Origin: Dechloromonas sp.
GTDB taxonomy: Bacteria; Pseudomonadota; Gammaproteobacteria; Burkholderiales; Rhodocyclaceae
Assembly (NCBI GenBank): GCA_016790815.1
Contig: JAEUOG010000041.1
Coordinates: 1-64,000, forward strand
Direction: 5' to 3'
DNA length: 64,000 nt
Below the pieces are notes generated by a model that was given only the letters and a program-made list of their open reading frames with translations, was not told the DNA's origin and searched no databases. The translations under genes were made by a program, and so were the position numbers. Below, piece after piece: positions 1-8,898 of this stretch; within the stretch, counting starts at the first letter, position 1; every line of letters begins with the position of its first letter.

Positions 1-774
1 CTCGACTTCTTCCTGAATGGACGAGCCGAGGGCCGAGTTGCCGATGTTGGCGTTGATCTTGGTCAGGAAGTTGCGGCCGATGATCATCGGCTCGCTTTCC
101 GGGTGGTTGATGTTGTTCGGGATGATGGCGCGGCCGCGGGCAATTTCGCTGCGCACGAATTCAGGGGTGATTTCTTCCGGAATGCTGGCGCCGAAGTTCT
201 GGCCGGGGTGCTGGCGGCCAAGCAACTTGGCCATCTTCTCGCCCATCGGGCCCGTATTCTTCAGGCTTTCCATGTAGGCGCGACGATTGTTGTTTTCGCG
301 GATGGCGACGTATTCCATCTCGGGAGTGATGATGCCTTGCCGGGCATAGTGCATCTGGCTGACGTTCTTGCCGGCCTTGGCGCGCAAGGGTTTGCGGTGC
401 AGGCCGGGGAAACGCAGTTCGTCGAGCGCCTTGTCTTCGGCACGAATGCGGCCGAACTCGGAGCTCAGGCCGGGGAGCTCTTCAACGTCGCCGCGCTCCG
501 CAATCCATTGGGCGCGCAGGGCGGGCAGACCAGAGCGGATGTCAATCTTGGCGGCCGGGTCGGAGTACGGGCCGGAGCAGTCATAAACGTAGATCGGCGG
601 GTTCTTTTCGCCACCGAAGGCGGTCGGCGTGTCGTCCTGAGAGATTTCGCGCATCGGGACGCGGATATCCGGACGGGAGCCTTCGATATAAACCTTGCGG
701 GAATTGGGCAGCGGCTTGACTGCGGCCTCGTCAACGTGGGCGTTGGCGGCGAGAAATTGTTCGGTGGCGTTCAT
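1..774 (-). CDS. thiC: Phosphomethylpyrimidine synthase ThiC (5' part; gene runs off the left edge)
   Basis: ThiC makes the hydroxymethylpyrimidine phosphate half of thiamine from aminoimidazole ribotide by a radical-SAM reaction in the cytoplasm. Reading the minus strand from the ATG at 774-772 gives an uninterrupted frame of 258 codons to the window edge. It starts [18 protein letters not shown] and contains typical ThiC segments such as [30 protein letters not shown] and [20 protein letters not shown]. The family is usually about 630 residues, so the C-terminal cysteine cluster lies outside the window. A TPP riboswitch precedes it, which fits thiamine-repressed expression. A GGAGC Shine-Dalgarno lies just upstream of the ATG. 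The identification is firm. Confidence 0.95.
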   Translation of the reverse strand, partial: MNATEQFLAANAHVDEAAVKPLPNSRKVYIEGSRPDIRVPMREISQDDTPTAFGGEKNPPIYVYDCSGPYSDPAAKIDIRSGLPALRAQWIAERGDVEELPGLSSEFGRIRAEDKALDELRFPGLHRKPLRAKAGKNVSQMHYARQGIITPEMEYVAIRENNNRRAYMESLKNTGPMGEKMAKLLGRQHPGQNFGASIPEEITPEFVRSEIARGRAIIPNNINHPESEPMIIGRNFLTKINANIGNSALGSSIQEEVE

Positions 775-824
775 TGAAGCTCCATGCGTGGGTGCAGCGG
801 GTAAGACGGGCAAGGAGCAACAAA

Positions 825-907
825 GTTCGTTTCCCTACGACGGCATGACCCGGTCAGGTTCGAAGGGTGATTCTCAGCCCGAATCAAGTCGGGCACCCCT
901 AACGAGA
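825..907 (-). promoter_or_regulatory. TPP (THI-box) riboswitch upstream of thiC
   Basis: Read on the minus strand, this leader carries the conserved TPP-aptamer blocks in order: AGGGGTGCCC near 900, GGGCTGAGAATCACCC, GAACCTGA, GGTCATGCCG and GTAGGGAAACG near 830. It ends about 50 bases before the thiC ATG, which leaves room for an expression platform over the ribosome binding site. Binding of thiamine pyrophosphate would be expected to switch thiC off. Confidence 0.95.
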
Positions 908-1032
908 GGCTGCAAGTTACTGGAAATACAGGCAAAATGCAAGGAATGACAAAAGGTGCTCAAGATTTCTCGAAACCAGCCGAAATACCGTCGACAAGCG
1001 CCAGAATTCTAAGAGAAAACGAGGGAAGCAAC

Positions 1033-2481
1033 ATGCGCCAACTGATGATCGCCAGCCTGCTGGCTGCACTGCCCTTTGCCGCCGCGGCGGCGCCGACTTG
1101 GCAAACCATTTCTTCCGAACCCGGCAAGCGCATCGAGCTTGATCGCACCAGCCTCAAGCGCGAAGGCAACACCGTGCAGGCGCAGGGCCGCGTCGTACTC
1201 GAAAAGGAACTGGTCGATGGTCGTTCAGGTGCGCCCTACCGCGTGATTGAAGCCGTTACGCGCTACGACTGCACGACACGCAGCGCCAACACGATCAGAC
1301 GCATTTTCAAGAAAAACGAAACCGACGTCGTCCGCGAAGAAGAGATCAAGGGTGCAGACCTCCCCGTGCGCACCGGCACCCTCGACGACAAGGTTTTGCG
1401 CGAGGTCTGTCGCCCACCCAAAGAGGGCGCCGTCGAAATCGCCCAGAAGGCCAATGAGGCCGCCGGCCAGCTGAAAGCAGCCAACGAGGCGATGCTCAAG
1501 AAGGAAATGGTCAAGGCCGAAAAGCCCGAAGCCATCAAGGCTGCAGATGCACCAAAGGAGGGTGCGATTCCGTCCATAAAGCCCAATCTCAAAGCGGCCA
1601 TGGAAAACGCGAAGGAGAGTGCCAAGGAAGCCGCACCGCCCCCCCCGCCGCCGCCCGCACCAGCACCGGTCAAGGTGGCCGCGCCAAAACCGTCAACCGT
1701 CATCGTTCACACCACCCAGGCGCCAGCCCCAAAGCCGAAAAAAGCACCGAAACCTGAAGGCTACATGCTGGAATTGGCCCATCTTGAACCAGCCAAGCAG
1801 CACGCGCACATCCATTGGGACTACGAAGGCGCCGGCGGCCCGGAAAACTGGTCGAAGCTCGACCCGAAAAACAAGGTCTGCGCCATCGGCGAACGGCAGT
1901 CTCCGATCGACATCAAGGAAGGTATCAAGGTCGACCTGGAGCCGATCAAATTCAACTACCGCCCATCGACCTTCCGCATCGTGGACAATGGCCACACGAT
2001 TCAGGTTGAAGTCGGTGAAAGTTCGATTTCCCTGACCGGCAAGACCTACGAACTGGTCCAGCTCCATTTCCACCGCCCGTCGGAAGAAAAGGTCAACGGC
2101 CAGCGCTTCGACATGGTTGCCCACCTCGTGCACAAGGCCGACGATGGCCAACTTGCCGTTGTCGCAGTGCTGCTCGAACGCGGTATGGAAAACGCTTTCA
2201 TCCAGACCTTATGGAACAACATGCCGCTGGAAAAGAATCTGCCGGTAGCACCGCCAACCACCATGATCGATCTGAACACCTTGCTGCCAAGCGCTCGCAA
2301 CTACTATACCTATATGGGCTCACTCACCACGCCGCCCTGTTCCGAAGGCGTTCTATGGCTGGTCATGAAGCAACCTGTGCAGGTCTCAGCGGATCAGATC
2401 AACATTTTCAGCAGGCTATATAAAAACAACGCCCGCCCCATTCAGCCTGCGGGTGGCCGCCTGATCAAGGAAGGCCGTTGA
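1033..2481 (+). CDS. Exported two-domain protein ending in an alpha-class carbonic anhydrase
   Basis: The C-terminal ~210 residues are an alpha-carbonic anhydrase (CO2 + H2O to bicarbonate). The zinc ligands are H345 and H347 in [10 protein letters not shown] and H364 in MVAHLVHK. The shuttle-histidine region NGHTIQV and the [13 protein letters not shown] block are present. I chose ATG 1033 because it has a GAGGGA ribosome site and begins a clean signal peptide ([15 protein letters not shown] then an alanine run), so the enzyme should be periplasmic. Between the two lie a ~100-residue domain (residues ~20-125: [17 protein letters not shown] with a conserved Tyr-Asp-Cys) that resembles surface-adhesin-E-like domains, and a long Ala/Lys/Pro linker (~150-255) with a polyproline run. 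The family usually has only the anhydrase domain. The role of the extra domain is unknown. Confidence 0.9.
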   Translation: MRQLMIASLLAALPFAAAAAPTWQTISSEPGKRIELDRTSLKREGNTVQAQGRVVLEKELVDGRSGAPYRVIEAVTRYDCTTRSANTIRRIFKKNETDVVREEEIKGADLPVRTGTLDDKVLREVCRPPKEGAVEIAQKANEAAGQLKAANEAMLKKEMVKAEKPEAIKAADAPKEGAIPSIKPNLKAAMENAKESAKEAAPPPPPPPAPAPVKVAAPKPSTVIVHTTQAPAPKPKKAPKPEGYMLELAHLEPAKQHAHIHWDYEGAGGPENWSKLDPKNKVCAIGERQSPIDIKEGIKVDLEPIKFNYRPSTFRIVDNGHTIQVEVGESSISLTGKTYELVQLHFHRPSEEKVNGQRFDMVAHLVHKADDGQLAVVAVLLERGMENAFIQTLWNNMPLEKNLPVAPPTTMIDLNTLLPSARNYYTYMGSLTTPPCSEGVLWLVMKQPVQVSADQINIFSRLYKNNARPIQPAGGRLIKEGR

Positions 2482-2497
2482 CCGGAAAGTAGCCCTG

Positions 2498-2535
2498 ATG
2501 GTAATTTAATGACCAACGAGTCATTAAATTACCAT
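2498..2535. promoter_or_regulatory. Perfect 15-bp inverted repeat over the start of the TetR gene (probable operator)
   Basis: ATGGTAATTTAATGA at 2498-2512 and its exact reverse complement at 2521-2535 flank an 8-base centre. The right arm includes the ATG start codon (2534). TetR proteins bind such palindromes as dimer pairs and often autoregulate, so this is the likely operator. A hairpin role cannot be excluded, but no T-run follows, so it is not a standard terminator for the anhydrase gene. Confidence 0.6.
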
Positions 2536-3178
2536 GCCCAATTCTGCGACTCCCCGCAAGCGACGCAAGGAAGCCCGTCCGTCAGAACTTCTTGAGGCGG
2601 CGCTCAGCCTGTTCGTCGAAAAAGGTTTCGCCGCCACCCGCCTCGAAGACGTTTCGGCACGCGCCGGTGTTTCAAAAGGAACGCTGTATCTCTATTTCGA
2701 GAACAAGGAGGCGTTATTCAAGGCGGTAATTCAGGAAGGAATCATCCCGGTCATCGCCGAAAACGAGGCGATAGCAGCCAAGCATAGCGGCTGCAGCTTC
2801 GACCTGCTGGAACTTCTGCTTGCAAACTGGTGGACAAAGATTGGTCAGACTGCGTACGCAGGCATCCCCAAACTCATGGTGGCCGAATCACGAAATTTCC
2901 CCGAACTAGCAAGCTTCTATTACGAAAACGTGATCAGCCGAGGTCGAGCCCTCGTGGGTAGCGCACTTCGACGCGGCATGGAAAGTGGCGAGTTTCGCGG
3001 CCTGGACGTCGAAACCACGGTCGACGTCGTCATCGCCCCCATTTTGATGCTGCTGATCTGGCGTTACTCGATGAGTTGCTGCCAAGGCAGCGAGAGCGAC
3101 CCACAGATGTATTTGCGTATACATATGGACCTTCTGCGCCAGGGTTTGCGTAAGCCGGAAAAAGAGAGTCAGGTATAA
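2534..3178 (+). CDS. TetR/AcrR family transcriptional regulator
   Basis: This is a 214-residue one-component regulator. The N-terminal TetR DNA-binding domain is at residues ~15-65, with the helix-turn-helix TRLEDVSARAGVSKGTLYLY and the following FENKEALF typical of the AcrR branch. The C-terminal ligand domain is not recognisable by motif. The gene heads a string of PCMT-like methyltransferase, rhodanese and TolC genes on the same strand with small gaps, so it probably regulates itself and this TolC group. The ligand is unknown. The start codon sits inside the operator-like palindrome, which would couple repression to its own expression. Confidence 0.9.
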   Translation: MPNSATPRKRRKEARPSELLEAALSLFVEKGFAATRLEDVSARAGVSKGTLYLYFENKEALFKAVIQEGIIPVIAENEAIAAKHSGCSFDLLELLLANWWTKIGQTAYAGIPKLMVAESRNFPELASFYYENVISRGRALVGSALRRGMESGEFRGLDVETTVDVVIAPILMLLIWRYSMSCCQGSESDPQMYLRIHMDLLRQGLRKPEKESQV

Positions 3179-3201
3179 TTTTGATTTGTCGGAACACACA
3201 T

Positions 3202-3217
3202 ATTAGCTTGTGCTAAT
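3202..3217. promoter_or_regulatory. Short inverted repeat ahead of the PCMT-rhodanese-tolC group
   Basis: ATTAGC-TTGT-GCTAAT lies 22 bases upstream of the methyltransferase ATG, in an AT-rich spacer that also holds TATAAT at 3173-3178. It differs in sequence from the palindrome over the TetR start. It may be a second regulatory site or a small hairpin. The evidence is the symmetry alone. Confidence 0.3.
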
Positions 3218-3239
3218 ATTTAGTCTGCGGAGACCACCA

Positions 3240-3893
3240 ATGAACATCGAGCAAGCGCGCTTCAACATGATCGAACAGCAGATCCGTCCCTGGGATGTTC
3301 TGGATCCGCAGGTTCTCGACCTCCTATTCGTTGTCAAGCGCGAGGACTTTACCCCGCCGGCCTATCGCAATCTGGCTTTTGCAGACATGGAAATCCCGCT
3401 TGGCGATGGCCAGTTGATGCTGGCCCCGAAGATCGAAGCCAAGATGCTTCAGGAACTGGGCCTCAAGAAAACCGACAAGGTTCTCGAAATCGGCACCGGT
3501 AGCGGCTACATGGCCGCCCTCCTGGCAGCCCGTGCCGAGCACGTGGTTACGGTCGAACGCCGGCCAGCACTACTTGATCTTGCCAAACAGAATTTCGAAC
3601 GCGCTGGCATTTCCAACATCACCATCGAACTCGGCGACGGCGCCAATGGCTGGTCCCAGCGCGGCCCTTACGATGCGATTGTCGTATCCGGTTCGCTGCC
3701 GGCTGTTCCTGACGCCCTGCTCAAGCAACTCCGCGTCGGTGGCCGACTGGCAGTCGTCGTTGGTGAGGCGCCCGTCATGGAGGCCCAACTGATCACCTGT
3801 ACGGCCGACGGCGTTTACAACACGGTCAACCTCTTCGAAACGGTCATTCCGGCACTCGATGGCGTTACCGCGAAAGAGAGCTTCACTTTCTGA
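3240..3893 (+). CDS. PCMT-like methyltransferase (protein-L-isoaspartate methyltransferase family)
   Basis: This 217-residue SAM-dependent methyltransferase has the PIMT fold. The SAM-binding motif VLEIGTGSGYMAALLA is at ~78-93, followed by VTVERRP and later GDGANGW and YDAIVVSG. In true isoaspartyl repair enzymes the substrate loop reads roughly IGxGQTISQP. Here it is LGDGQLMLAPK, so the Thr-Ile-Ser of the active site is replaced. Repair of isoaspartate is therefore doubtful, and the substrate is unknown. ATG 3240 is preferred over an upstream in-frame start because the family begins MNIEQARFNMIEQQIRPW. Its last base overlaps the rhodanese ATG (TGATG), indicating cotranslation with the rhodanese and TolC genes. 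Confidence 0.85.
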   Translation: MNIEQARFNMIEQQIRPWDVLDPQVLDLLFVVKREDFTPPAYRNLAFADMEIPLGDGQLMLAPKIEAKMLQELGLKKTDKVLEIGTGSGYMAALLAARAEHVVTVERRPALLDLAKQNFERAGISNITIELGDGANGWSQRGPYDAIVVSGSLPAVPDALLKQLRVGGRLAVVVGEAPVMEAQLITCTADGVYNTVNLFETVIPALDGVTAKESFTF

Positions 3894-4216
3894 TGCAACA
3901 GGTTCGCGCTAAACAACTGGCCGAATGGCTGGCCGATGACAGCCGGCCCAGCCCTGTGCTACTCGATGTGCGCGAACCTTGGGAAGTCGAACTTTGCCAG
4001 TTGGCCGGATCGCAAAATATCCCGATGCATCTGGTGCCCTTACGATGCGCCGAAATCGAGCCCGATCAGGAGATCGTCGTCATCTGTCATCACGGCGGTC
4101 GTAGCATGCAGGTAGCCATGTTCCTTGAGCGCCAAGGCTACGGCACAGTCTATAACCTGATGGGCGGCGTCGAGGCCTGGGCTGGCGAAGTCGATTCCAC
4201 TATGCGCCGTTATTGA
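3893..4216 (+). CDS. Single-domain rhodanese-like sulfurtransferase
   Basis: This 107-residue rhodanese domain has the opening LLDVREPWEVELCQLAGSQNIPM, the active-site loop CHHGGRS with Cys65 as the persulfide-carrying residue, and the closing YNLMGGVEAWAGEVD. It should move sulfane sulfur between donors such as thiosulfate or persulfides and an acceptor in the cytoplasm. There is no signal peptide. It overlaps the preceding methyltransferase by one base and lies 7 bases before tolC. Its relation to TolC is not clear from sequence. Confidence 0.9.
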   Translation: MQQVRAKQLAEWLADDSRPSPVLLDVREPWEVELCQLAGSQNIPMHLVPLRCAEIEPDQEIVVICHHGGRSMQVAMFLERQGYGTVYNLMGGVEAWAGEVDSTMRRY

Positions 4217-4223
4217 GGGTTGC

Positions 4224-5549
4224 ATGAATAAACTCGCTTGGCTGTTCGCCTCGTCCCTTTGCACGTCTCCGCTGTTCGCCGCCGACCTCATGCAGGTCTA
4301 TCGCGACGCACAAAACAACGATCCGACCTACGCTGCCGCCCGTGCGACGCTGGATGCCGGACGTGAAAAAGCGCCGCAGGGCCTGGCCGGCTTGCTGCCC
4401 AGCCTGACGCTATCGGGAAATACGGTGTGGAACAAGACAGAAATTTCCCCCCATAACGGCCCGACGCTTGTAAAACCGCAATACAACTCCAACAACTACC
4501 AGCTCTCACTCTCGCAGCCGCTGTTCCGTTGGCAGAACTGGGTTTCCTACGACCAGGCCAAAATGCAGGTCGCTCAGGCCGAGGCCAACTTCGTGCAGGC
4601 CCGCCAGGATCTGATCCTGCGCGTGGCGCAAGCCTATTTCGATGCAATTTATGCCATCGAGAACCTGAGGGCTGTGCGCGCCAACAAGGCGGCCATCATC
4701 CAACAACTGGAGTCGGCCAAGAAAAATTTCGAGGTCGGCACCACGACCATCACCGACACCCATGAAGCGCAGGCCCGCTACGATCTGGCCGCCGCTCAGG
4801 AGATCGCCGCCGAAAGCGATTTTGAGGTCCGGCAGCATGCCTTGCAGGCGATCATCGGCAAACCGCCAGGCACGCTTGCGACAACGCGCAAGGATGCCGA
4901 ACTCACCATGCCGCAACCGAGCGACATGAATCAGTGGGTCGCCGCTGCTGAAAAAGACAGCATTACCGTACAAGTCCAGCAGGCCATTGCCGATATCGCA
5001 GCGCGCGAAGTGGACAAGCAGCGCGCCGGGCATTTCCCGACCATTGATCTCGTCGCAAACCAGGGCCACTCAAAGTCCTACGCCTCGACGCTGGGTCTAG
5101 TCGACACCGATTTCCAGAACATCGGCGTTCAACTCAACATTCCGCTCTTTCAGGGCGGCCTGACCGTTTCGCGCCAGCGCGAGGCCACCGCCAACCGAAT
5201 GGCTGCGCAGTCTGGGCTGGACGCCGCTCGCCGTGGCGCCGCGCTGTCGGCCCGCCAATACTACTTGGGCGTAGCCAACGGCCTGGCCCAAGTCAAGGCC
5301 CTGAAAGCTGCACTGGTTTCATCGCAGTCCGCTCTTGAATCAAACAAGCTCGGCTACGAAGTGGGCGTGCGCATCAATATCGATGTGCTGAACGCCGAGA
5401 ATCAGGTTTTTGTCACCCGCCGCGATCTGGCCAAGGCCACGCTCGACACGCTGATGGCACAACTCCGACTGAAAGCCTCGACCGGCGCGCTGGGCGAGGA
5501 CGATGTCGCCCAGATCAACGCCCTGCTGGATCCATCCAGCGCGTTATAA
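4224..5549 (+). CDS. tolC: TolC-family outer membrane efflux protein
   Basis: TolC is the trimeric outer-membrane exit duct for type I secretion and RND/ABC efflux pumps. The protein has 441 residues, a signal peptide (MNKLAWLFASSLCTSPLFAA), the start of the mature chain DLMQVYRDAQNNDPTYAAARA typical of TolC, and two similar halves with long coiled-coil helices (for example LDARRGAALSARQYYLGVANG near residue 330). No inner-membrane pump or adaptor gene is adjacent, so it probably serves pumps encoded elsewhere. The TetR gene at the head of the cluster is the likely regulator. The last 35 bases overlap the 3' end of waaA on the other strand. Confidence 0.93.
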   Translation: MNKLAWLFASSLCTSPLFAADLMQVYRDAQNNDPTYAAARATLDAGREKAPQGLAGLLPSLTLSGNTVWNKTEISPHNGPTLVKPQYNSNNYQLSLSQPLFRWQNWVSYDQAKMQVAQAEANFVQARQDLILRVAQAYFDAIYAIENLRAVRANKAAIIQQLESAKKNFEVGTTTITDTHEAQARYDLAAAQEIAAESDFEVRQHALQAIIGKPPGTLATTRKDAELTMPQPSDMNQWVAAAEKDSITVQVQQAIADIAAREVDKQRAGHFPTIDLVANQGHSKSYASTLGLVDTDFQNIGVQLNIPLFQGGLTVSRQREATANRMAAQSGLDAARRGAALSARQYYLGVANGLAQVKALKAALVSSQSALESNKLGYEVGVRINIDVLNAENQVFVTRRDLAKATLDTLMAQLRLKASTGALGEDDVAQINALLDPSSAL

Positions 5550-6774
5550 GCGCCAACATCATGCCTGCCGCGCCCTGATGGGCGCGGGCGAACGATCCGG
5601 CCGCCGAGCGCATTTCCGCCAATTTTATTTTTTGGCCAAAAATCCGGTTCACCGTAGCAGCGAGCATTTGCGGGCTGTCGACCCGCTCTGCGGCGCCGGC
5701 TGCTATGGCATCTTCCGTCGCCTGCTTGAAATTGAAGGTGTGCGGACCGACAACAACCGGGCAATCGCAGGCGGCGGCTTCGATCAAGTTCTGACCGCCG
5801 AGCGGTAGCAAGCTGCCGCCGACGAAGGCCAGGTCGGCCAAGGCGAAATAAGCCGCCATCTCGCCCATGCTGTCGCCGAGCCAAACCTGCGTATCGTTCG
5901 CCGGCATACCGTCGCTGCGGCGGACCGTAGCTACCCCCTGCTGCTCGAGCAACGCAGCCACCTCGTTGAAACGCTGGGGATGGCGTGGCACCAGGACAAG
6001 CAAGGCATCGGGAACAGCCACGCCACGCCAGGCCTCGAGCACCAGCGGCTCCTCGCCCTCGCGCGTGCTGGCCGCCAGCCAGACTGGCCGCTGGCCGATC
6101 GCCGCCCGCCATTCATGGCCGAGGGCGAGCTTGTCGGCGGGGGGCGTGACATCGAATTTCAGGTTTCCACAAACCTCGACGGCAGTCGCCCCCAACCCGG
6201 CGATGCGCTCGGCGTCACCTGCCGTTTGTGCTGCAACGCCGGACAGGGCCGAAAAAGCCGGCCGCGCCAACGCCGAAAATCGCCCGTACCCGCGCGCCGA
6301 ACGGGCCGAAAGACGGGCATTGACGAGAAAGACCGGAATTTTGCGGCGTTTGCTGGCAGCCAGCAGGTTGGGCCAGATCTCCGTTTCCATCAGCACGCCG
6401 AAAGCCGGCGAAAAATGGCGGAAGAAACGGTCGACGGCGCCTGGATAATCGTAGGGCAGATAGACTTGGATGACTTTGTCGCCATAGACCTGCCGGCCTG
6501 CTTCGCGGCCAGTCGGCGTCATGCCGGTAAGCAGGATGCGATGATCCGGCCAGCGCGCCAGAAGGCCCTCGATCAGCGGCTGGGCTGCGCGGGTTTCGCC
6601 GACCGAGACGGCGTGCACCCAGATCAGTTTTTCCGGCGCCGCCTGGCGATAGAAACCGTAGCGCTCGCGGAGATTTTGCAGGTATTCGGGCTGTTTGCGG
6701 CCGCGCCAAAGGAGGCGCAGCCAGATCAGCGGCGTGATCAGGTAGAGTAGCTCCGAATAGAAAAAACGTGCCAT
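5515..6774 (-). CDS. waaA: 3-deoxy-D-manno-octulosonic acid (KDO) transferase
   Basis: WaaA adds KDO from CMP-KDO to lipid A precursors at the cytoplasmic face of the inner membrane. The 419-residue protein begins MARFFYSELLYLITPLIWLRLLWRG, a membrane-associating N-terminus, followed by IWVHAVSVGETRAAQPLIEGL and, in the C-terminal GT-B half, ADLAFVGGSLLPLGGQNLIEA. I use the ATG at 6774. The open frame continues upstream to 7155 but only through antisense-looking sequence inside waaC. The ATG shares one base with the waaC stop. Codons near residues 380-395 (AATVNRIFGQKIKLAEM) lie within a copy of the dispersed repeat at 5621-5663. Confidence 0.95.
   Translation of the reverse strand: MARFFYSELLYLITPLIWLRLLWRGRKQPEYLQNLRERYGFYRQAAPEKLIWVHAVSVGETRAAQPLIEGLLARWPDHRILLTGMTPTGREAGRQVYGDKVIQVYLPYDYPGAVDRFFRHFSPAFGVLMETEIWPNLLAASKRRKIPVFLVNARLSARSARGYGRFSALARPAFSALSGVAAQTAGDAERIAGLGATAVEVCGNLKFDVTPPADKLALGHEWRAAIGQRPVWLAASTREGEEPLVLEAWRGVAVPDALLVLVPRHPQRFNEVAALLEQQGVATVRRSDGMPANDTQVWLGDSMGEMAAYFALADLAFVGGSLLPLGGQNLIEAAACDCPVVVGPHTFNFKQATEDAIAAGAAERVDSPQMLAATVNRIFGQKIKLAEMRSAAGSFARAHQGAAGMMLALITRWMDPAGR
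5621..5663 (+). repeat. Dispersed repeat copy F (inside the waaA 3' region)
   Basis: The left arm TTTTTTGGCC is followed 12 bases later by CACCGTAGCAGCG, with CCGGTT before it. This matches the family consensus (TTTTGGCC, T-rich spacer, CCGGTYGACCGCAGCA) with a few substitutions. It is antisense to waaA and encodes part of that protein. Confidence 0.5.
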
Positions 6775-7727
6775 CAGGCCAGCGCCGACTTCAATTCGGC
6801 CAACACGACATCTGGCGAAGGAATCTGACCCTTGCCACCCAGATTGCGATGAAAGGCGACACCAAGAACTCCGGTCAGGCCTGGATCGGTCGCCGTGTAG
6901 AGCGCGACGGTCGGCACTTTGAGGGCAACGGCGAGATGGGTCAGGCCGGTGTCGACACCGACTGCGGCGCGGCCACCGGCGAGCAGGGCAGCCAGATCGG
7001 GAATGTTCATGGCCGGTGCGGCCACGGCACCGGGAATTCCGGCCGCCAGACGACTTGCTCGTTCCCGTTCGACCGGGCTGCCGCCGGGCAGGATCGCACT
7101 GATCCCCTGCGCATTCAGTTGCCGCCCCAAGGCCAGCCAGTTCGCCTCCGGCCACAGCTTGTCGTCGCGACTGGTCGCGCTAAGGAAGACGACGTAGGGC
7201 CGATGCGGCAGCCAGGTAAATCCGGCGGGAGCGGCCTGGATGCCGTAGTCCGGCTCACCCTCGTCGGCATAACCCAACGCGGCGGCGGCCAACCGGCGGT
7301 TGCGAACGACGGCATGCAACTCGCGTGAAACTGTGAAACATCGGTCATAAAGTCGGGAGGCGATCGGTTCGCGCGCCGAATCGGCAGCATAGCCAAGCGT
7401 CGCACCGCGAGCCAGACGAGCCATCAGCGCGCTTTTCAGCAATCCTTGCGTATCGACGACCGCGTCATAAGCATCTGCCTGCAAGGCACGACGAAATTCT
7501 GCCACCTCCTGCCAAGTAGCCGATTTCAACAAACCCCTCCGCCAACGCCGGATGGCAGACTGAATAATCTTGCCCACGCCGTGATGAAGCCGTGGAATGC
7601 TGGAAAAGCTCTCTTCGACACACCAGTCTACCGAGGCATCCGGAAAATGCTGTCGGATGTCGCTAACCACCGGCAAGTTATGAATAACGTCGCCGAGCGA
7701 GGAAGTTTTCACGATCAGGATGCGCAT
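6774..7727 (-). CDS. waaC: Lipopolysaccharide heptosyltransferase I
   Basis: WaaC transfers the first L-glycero-D-manno-heptose to KDO in the LPS inner core. The 317-residue protein starts MRILIVKTSSLGDVIHNLPVV, the signature N-terminus of heptosyltransferases, and has the second-domain ADP-heptose site around GGRAAVGVDTGLTHLAVAL followed by KVPTVALYTATDPGLTG. It lies directly upstream of waaA with a one-base stop/start overlap, so the two core-LPS enzymes are cotranslated. The promoter should lie in the 154-base gap to the divergent epimerase gene. Confidence 0.95.
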   Translation of the reverse strand: MRILIVKTSSLGDVIHNLPVVSDIRQHFPDASVDWCVEESFSSIPRLHHGVGKIIQSAIRRWRRGLLKSATWQEVAEFRRALQADAYDAVVDTQGLLKSALMARLARGATLGYAADSAREPIASRLYDRCFTVSRELHAVVRNRRLAAAALGYADEGEPDYGIQAAPAGFTWLPHRPYVVFLSATSRDDKLWPEANWLALGRQLNAQGISAILPGGSPVERERASRLAAGIPGAVAAPAMNIPDLAALLAGGRAAVGVDTGLTHLAVALKVPTVALYTATDPGLTGVLGVAFHRNLGGKGQIPSPDVVLAELKSALA

Positions 7728-7881
7728 CGACGGATAAAATCACAACTTTCGAAGCTCTAATTATAAAGCCGGCGTGCGACAACCGCTTTCGATTGCGTGC
7801 TTCGTACCGAATATGCACATATGTCATAAACTCGATGCTGCACTGCGATAAAATAGTCCAACTTTACATCAGGGCAATCCC

Positions 7882-8889
7882 GTGAAAATACTCGTTACCG
7901 GCGCAGCCGGCTTTATCGGCTCGACAGCCTCGCTGCGCCTGCTCGCGCGTGGCGATGAGGTTGTCGGCCTCGACAACATGAACGATTACTACGAAGTCTC
8001 GCTAAAGGAAAATCGCCTCAAGCGCCTGACTTCGCATCCGAACTTCCGCTTCGTCAAGCTTGATGTGGCCGACCGTGCCGGGATGGACAAGCTCTTCGCC
8101 GACGAGAAGTTCGACAAGGTCATCCACCTGGCCGCCCAGGCCGGCGTTCGCTATTCGCTGCAAAATCCGCACGCTTATATCGAGAGCAACATTGTTGGCT
8201 TCACCAACATTCTCGAGGGTTGCCGGCACAGCAAGGTGCAGCACCTAGTTTACGCCTCCAGTTCCAGCGTCTACGGCGGCAACACGAAAATGCCCTTCTC
8301 CGAGCACGACAGTGTCGACCACCCGGTCAGCCTGTACGCAGCCAGCAAGAAGGCCAACGAGCTGATGGCGCACACCTACAGCCACCTTTTCGGCCTGCCG
8401 ACGACCGGCCTGCGCTTTTTCACTGTCTATGGCCCATGGGGCCGCCCGGACATGGCGCTCTTCCTGTTCACCAAGGCCATCCTCGAAGGCCGCCCGATCG
8501 ACGTGTTCAATTTTGGCAACATGAAGCGCGACTTCACCTACGTCGATGACATTGTCGAGGGCGTCATCCGCGTGCTCGACAAGAATGCTGCGGTCAACCC
8601 CGAATATGATGCCATTTCGGCGGATCCCGCGACCAGCAACGCGCCCTACCGCGTGTTCAACATTGGCAACAACAATCCGGTGCAGTTGCTCGACTTTATC
8701 GGTGCCATTGAAAAGTCACTGGGCATGACAGCTGAGAAGCGTCTGCTACCGCTGCAGGACGGCGATGTTCCGGCAACGTACGCCAATACCGACCTCCTCA
8801 ACGACTGGGTCGGCTTCGTTCCCGGCACCCCGGTCCAGGAAGGCATCGATCGTTTCGTCGCCTGGTATCGCGATTACTACAAGGTCTAA
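7882..8889 (+). CDS. NAD-dependent epimerase, UDP-glucuronate 4-epimerase type
   Basis: This 335-residue extended short-chain dehydrogenase has the NAD-binding GAAGFIGS at residues 7-14, the catalytic SSSSVYG and YAASKKANE (Tyr-x-x-x-Lys), and [29 protein letters not shown]. That last block is characteristic of UDP-glucuronate 4-epimerases of the CapI/LspL group, which supply UDP-galacturonate for polysaccharide or LPS. The start is GTG at 7882 ([10 protein letters not shown]), and no better ATG exists. It is divergent from waaC and 9 bases before glmS, in a region devoted to envelope sugars. Exact substrate specificity is inferred. Confidence 0.88.
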   Translation: MKILVTGAAGFIGSTASLRLLARGDEVVGLDNMNDYYEVSLKENRLKRLTSHPNFRFVKLDVADRAGMDKLFADEKFDKVIHLAAQAGVRYSLQNPHAYIESNIVGFTNILEGCRHSKVQHLVYASSSSVYGGNTKMPFSEHDSVDHPVSLYAASKKANELMAHTYSHLFGLPTTGLRFFTVYGPWGRPDMALFLFTKAILEGRPIDVFNFGNMKRDFTYVDDIVEGVIRVLDKNAAVNPEYDAISADPATSNAPYRVFNIGNNNPVQLLDFIGAIEKSLGMTAEKRLLPLQDGDVPATYANTDLLNDWVGFVPGTPVQEGIDRFVAWYRDYYKV

Positions 8890-8898
8890 GGATTAGCT

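Noticed and set aside
103..777. Long plus-strand open frame opposite the start of the window
   Set aside because: It is the antisense of thiC. The minus strand gives an unmistakable ThiC protein with a TPP riboswitch in front.
6775..7155. N-terminal extension of the waaA frame
   Set aside because: It lies antisense-frame within waaC, has low-complexity Arg/Ser-rich translation, and the family start is MARFFYSELL at 6774.
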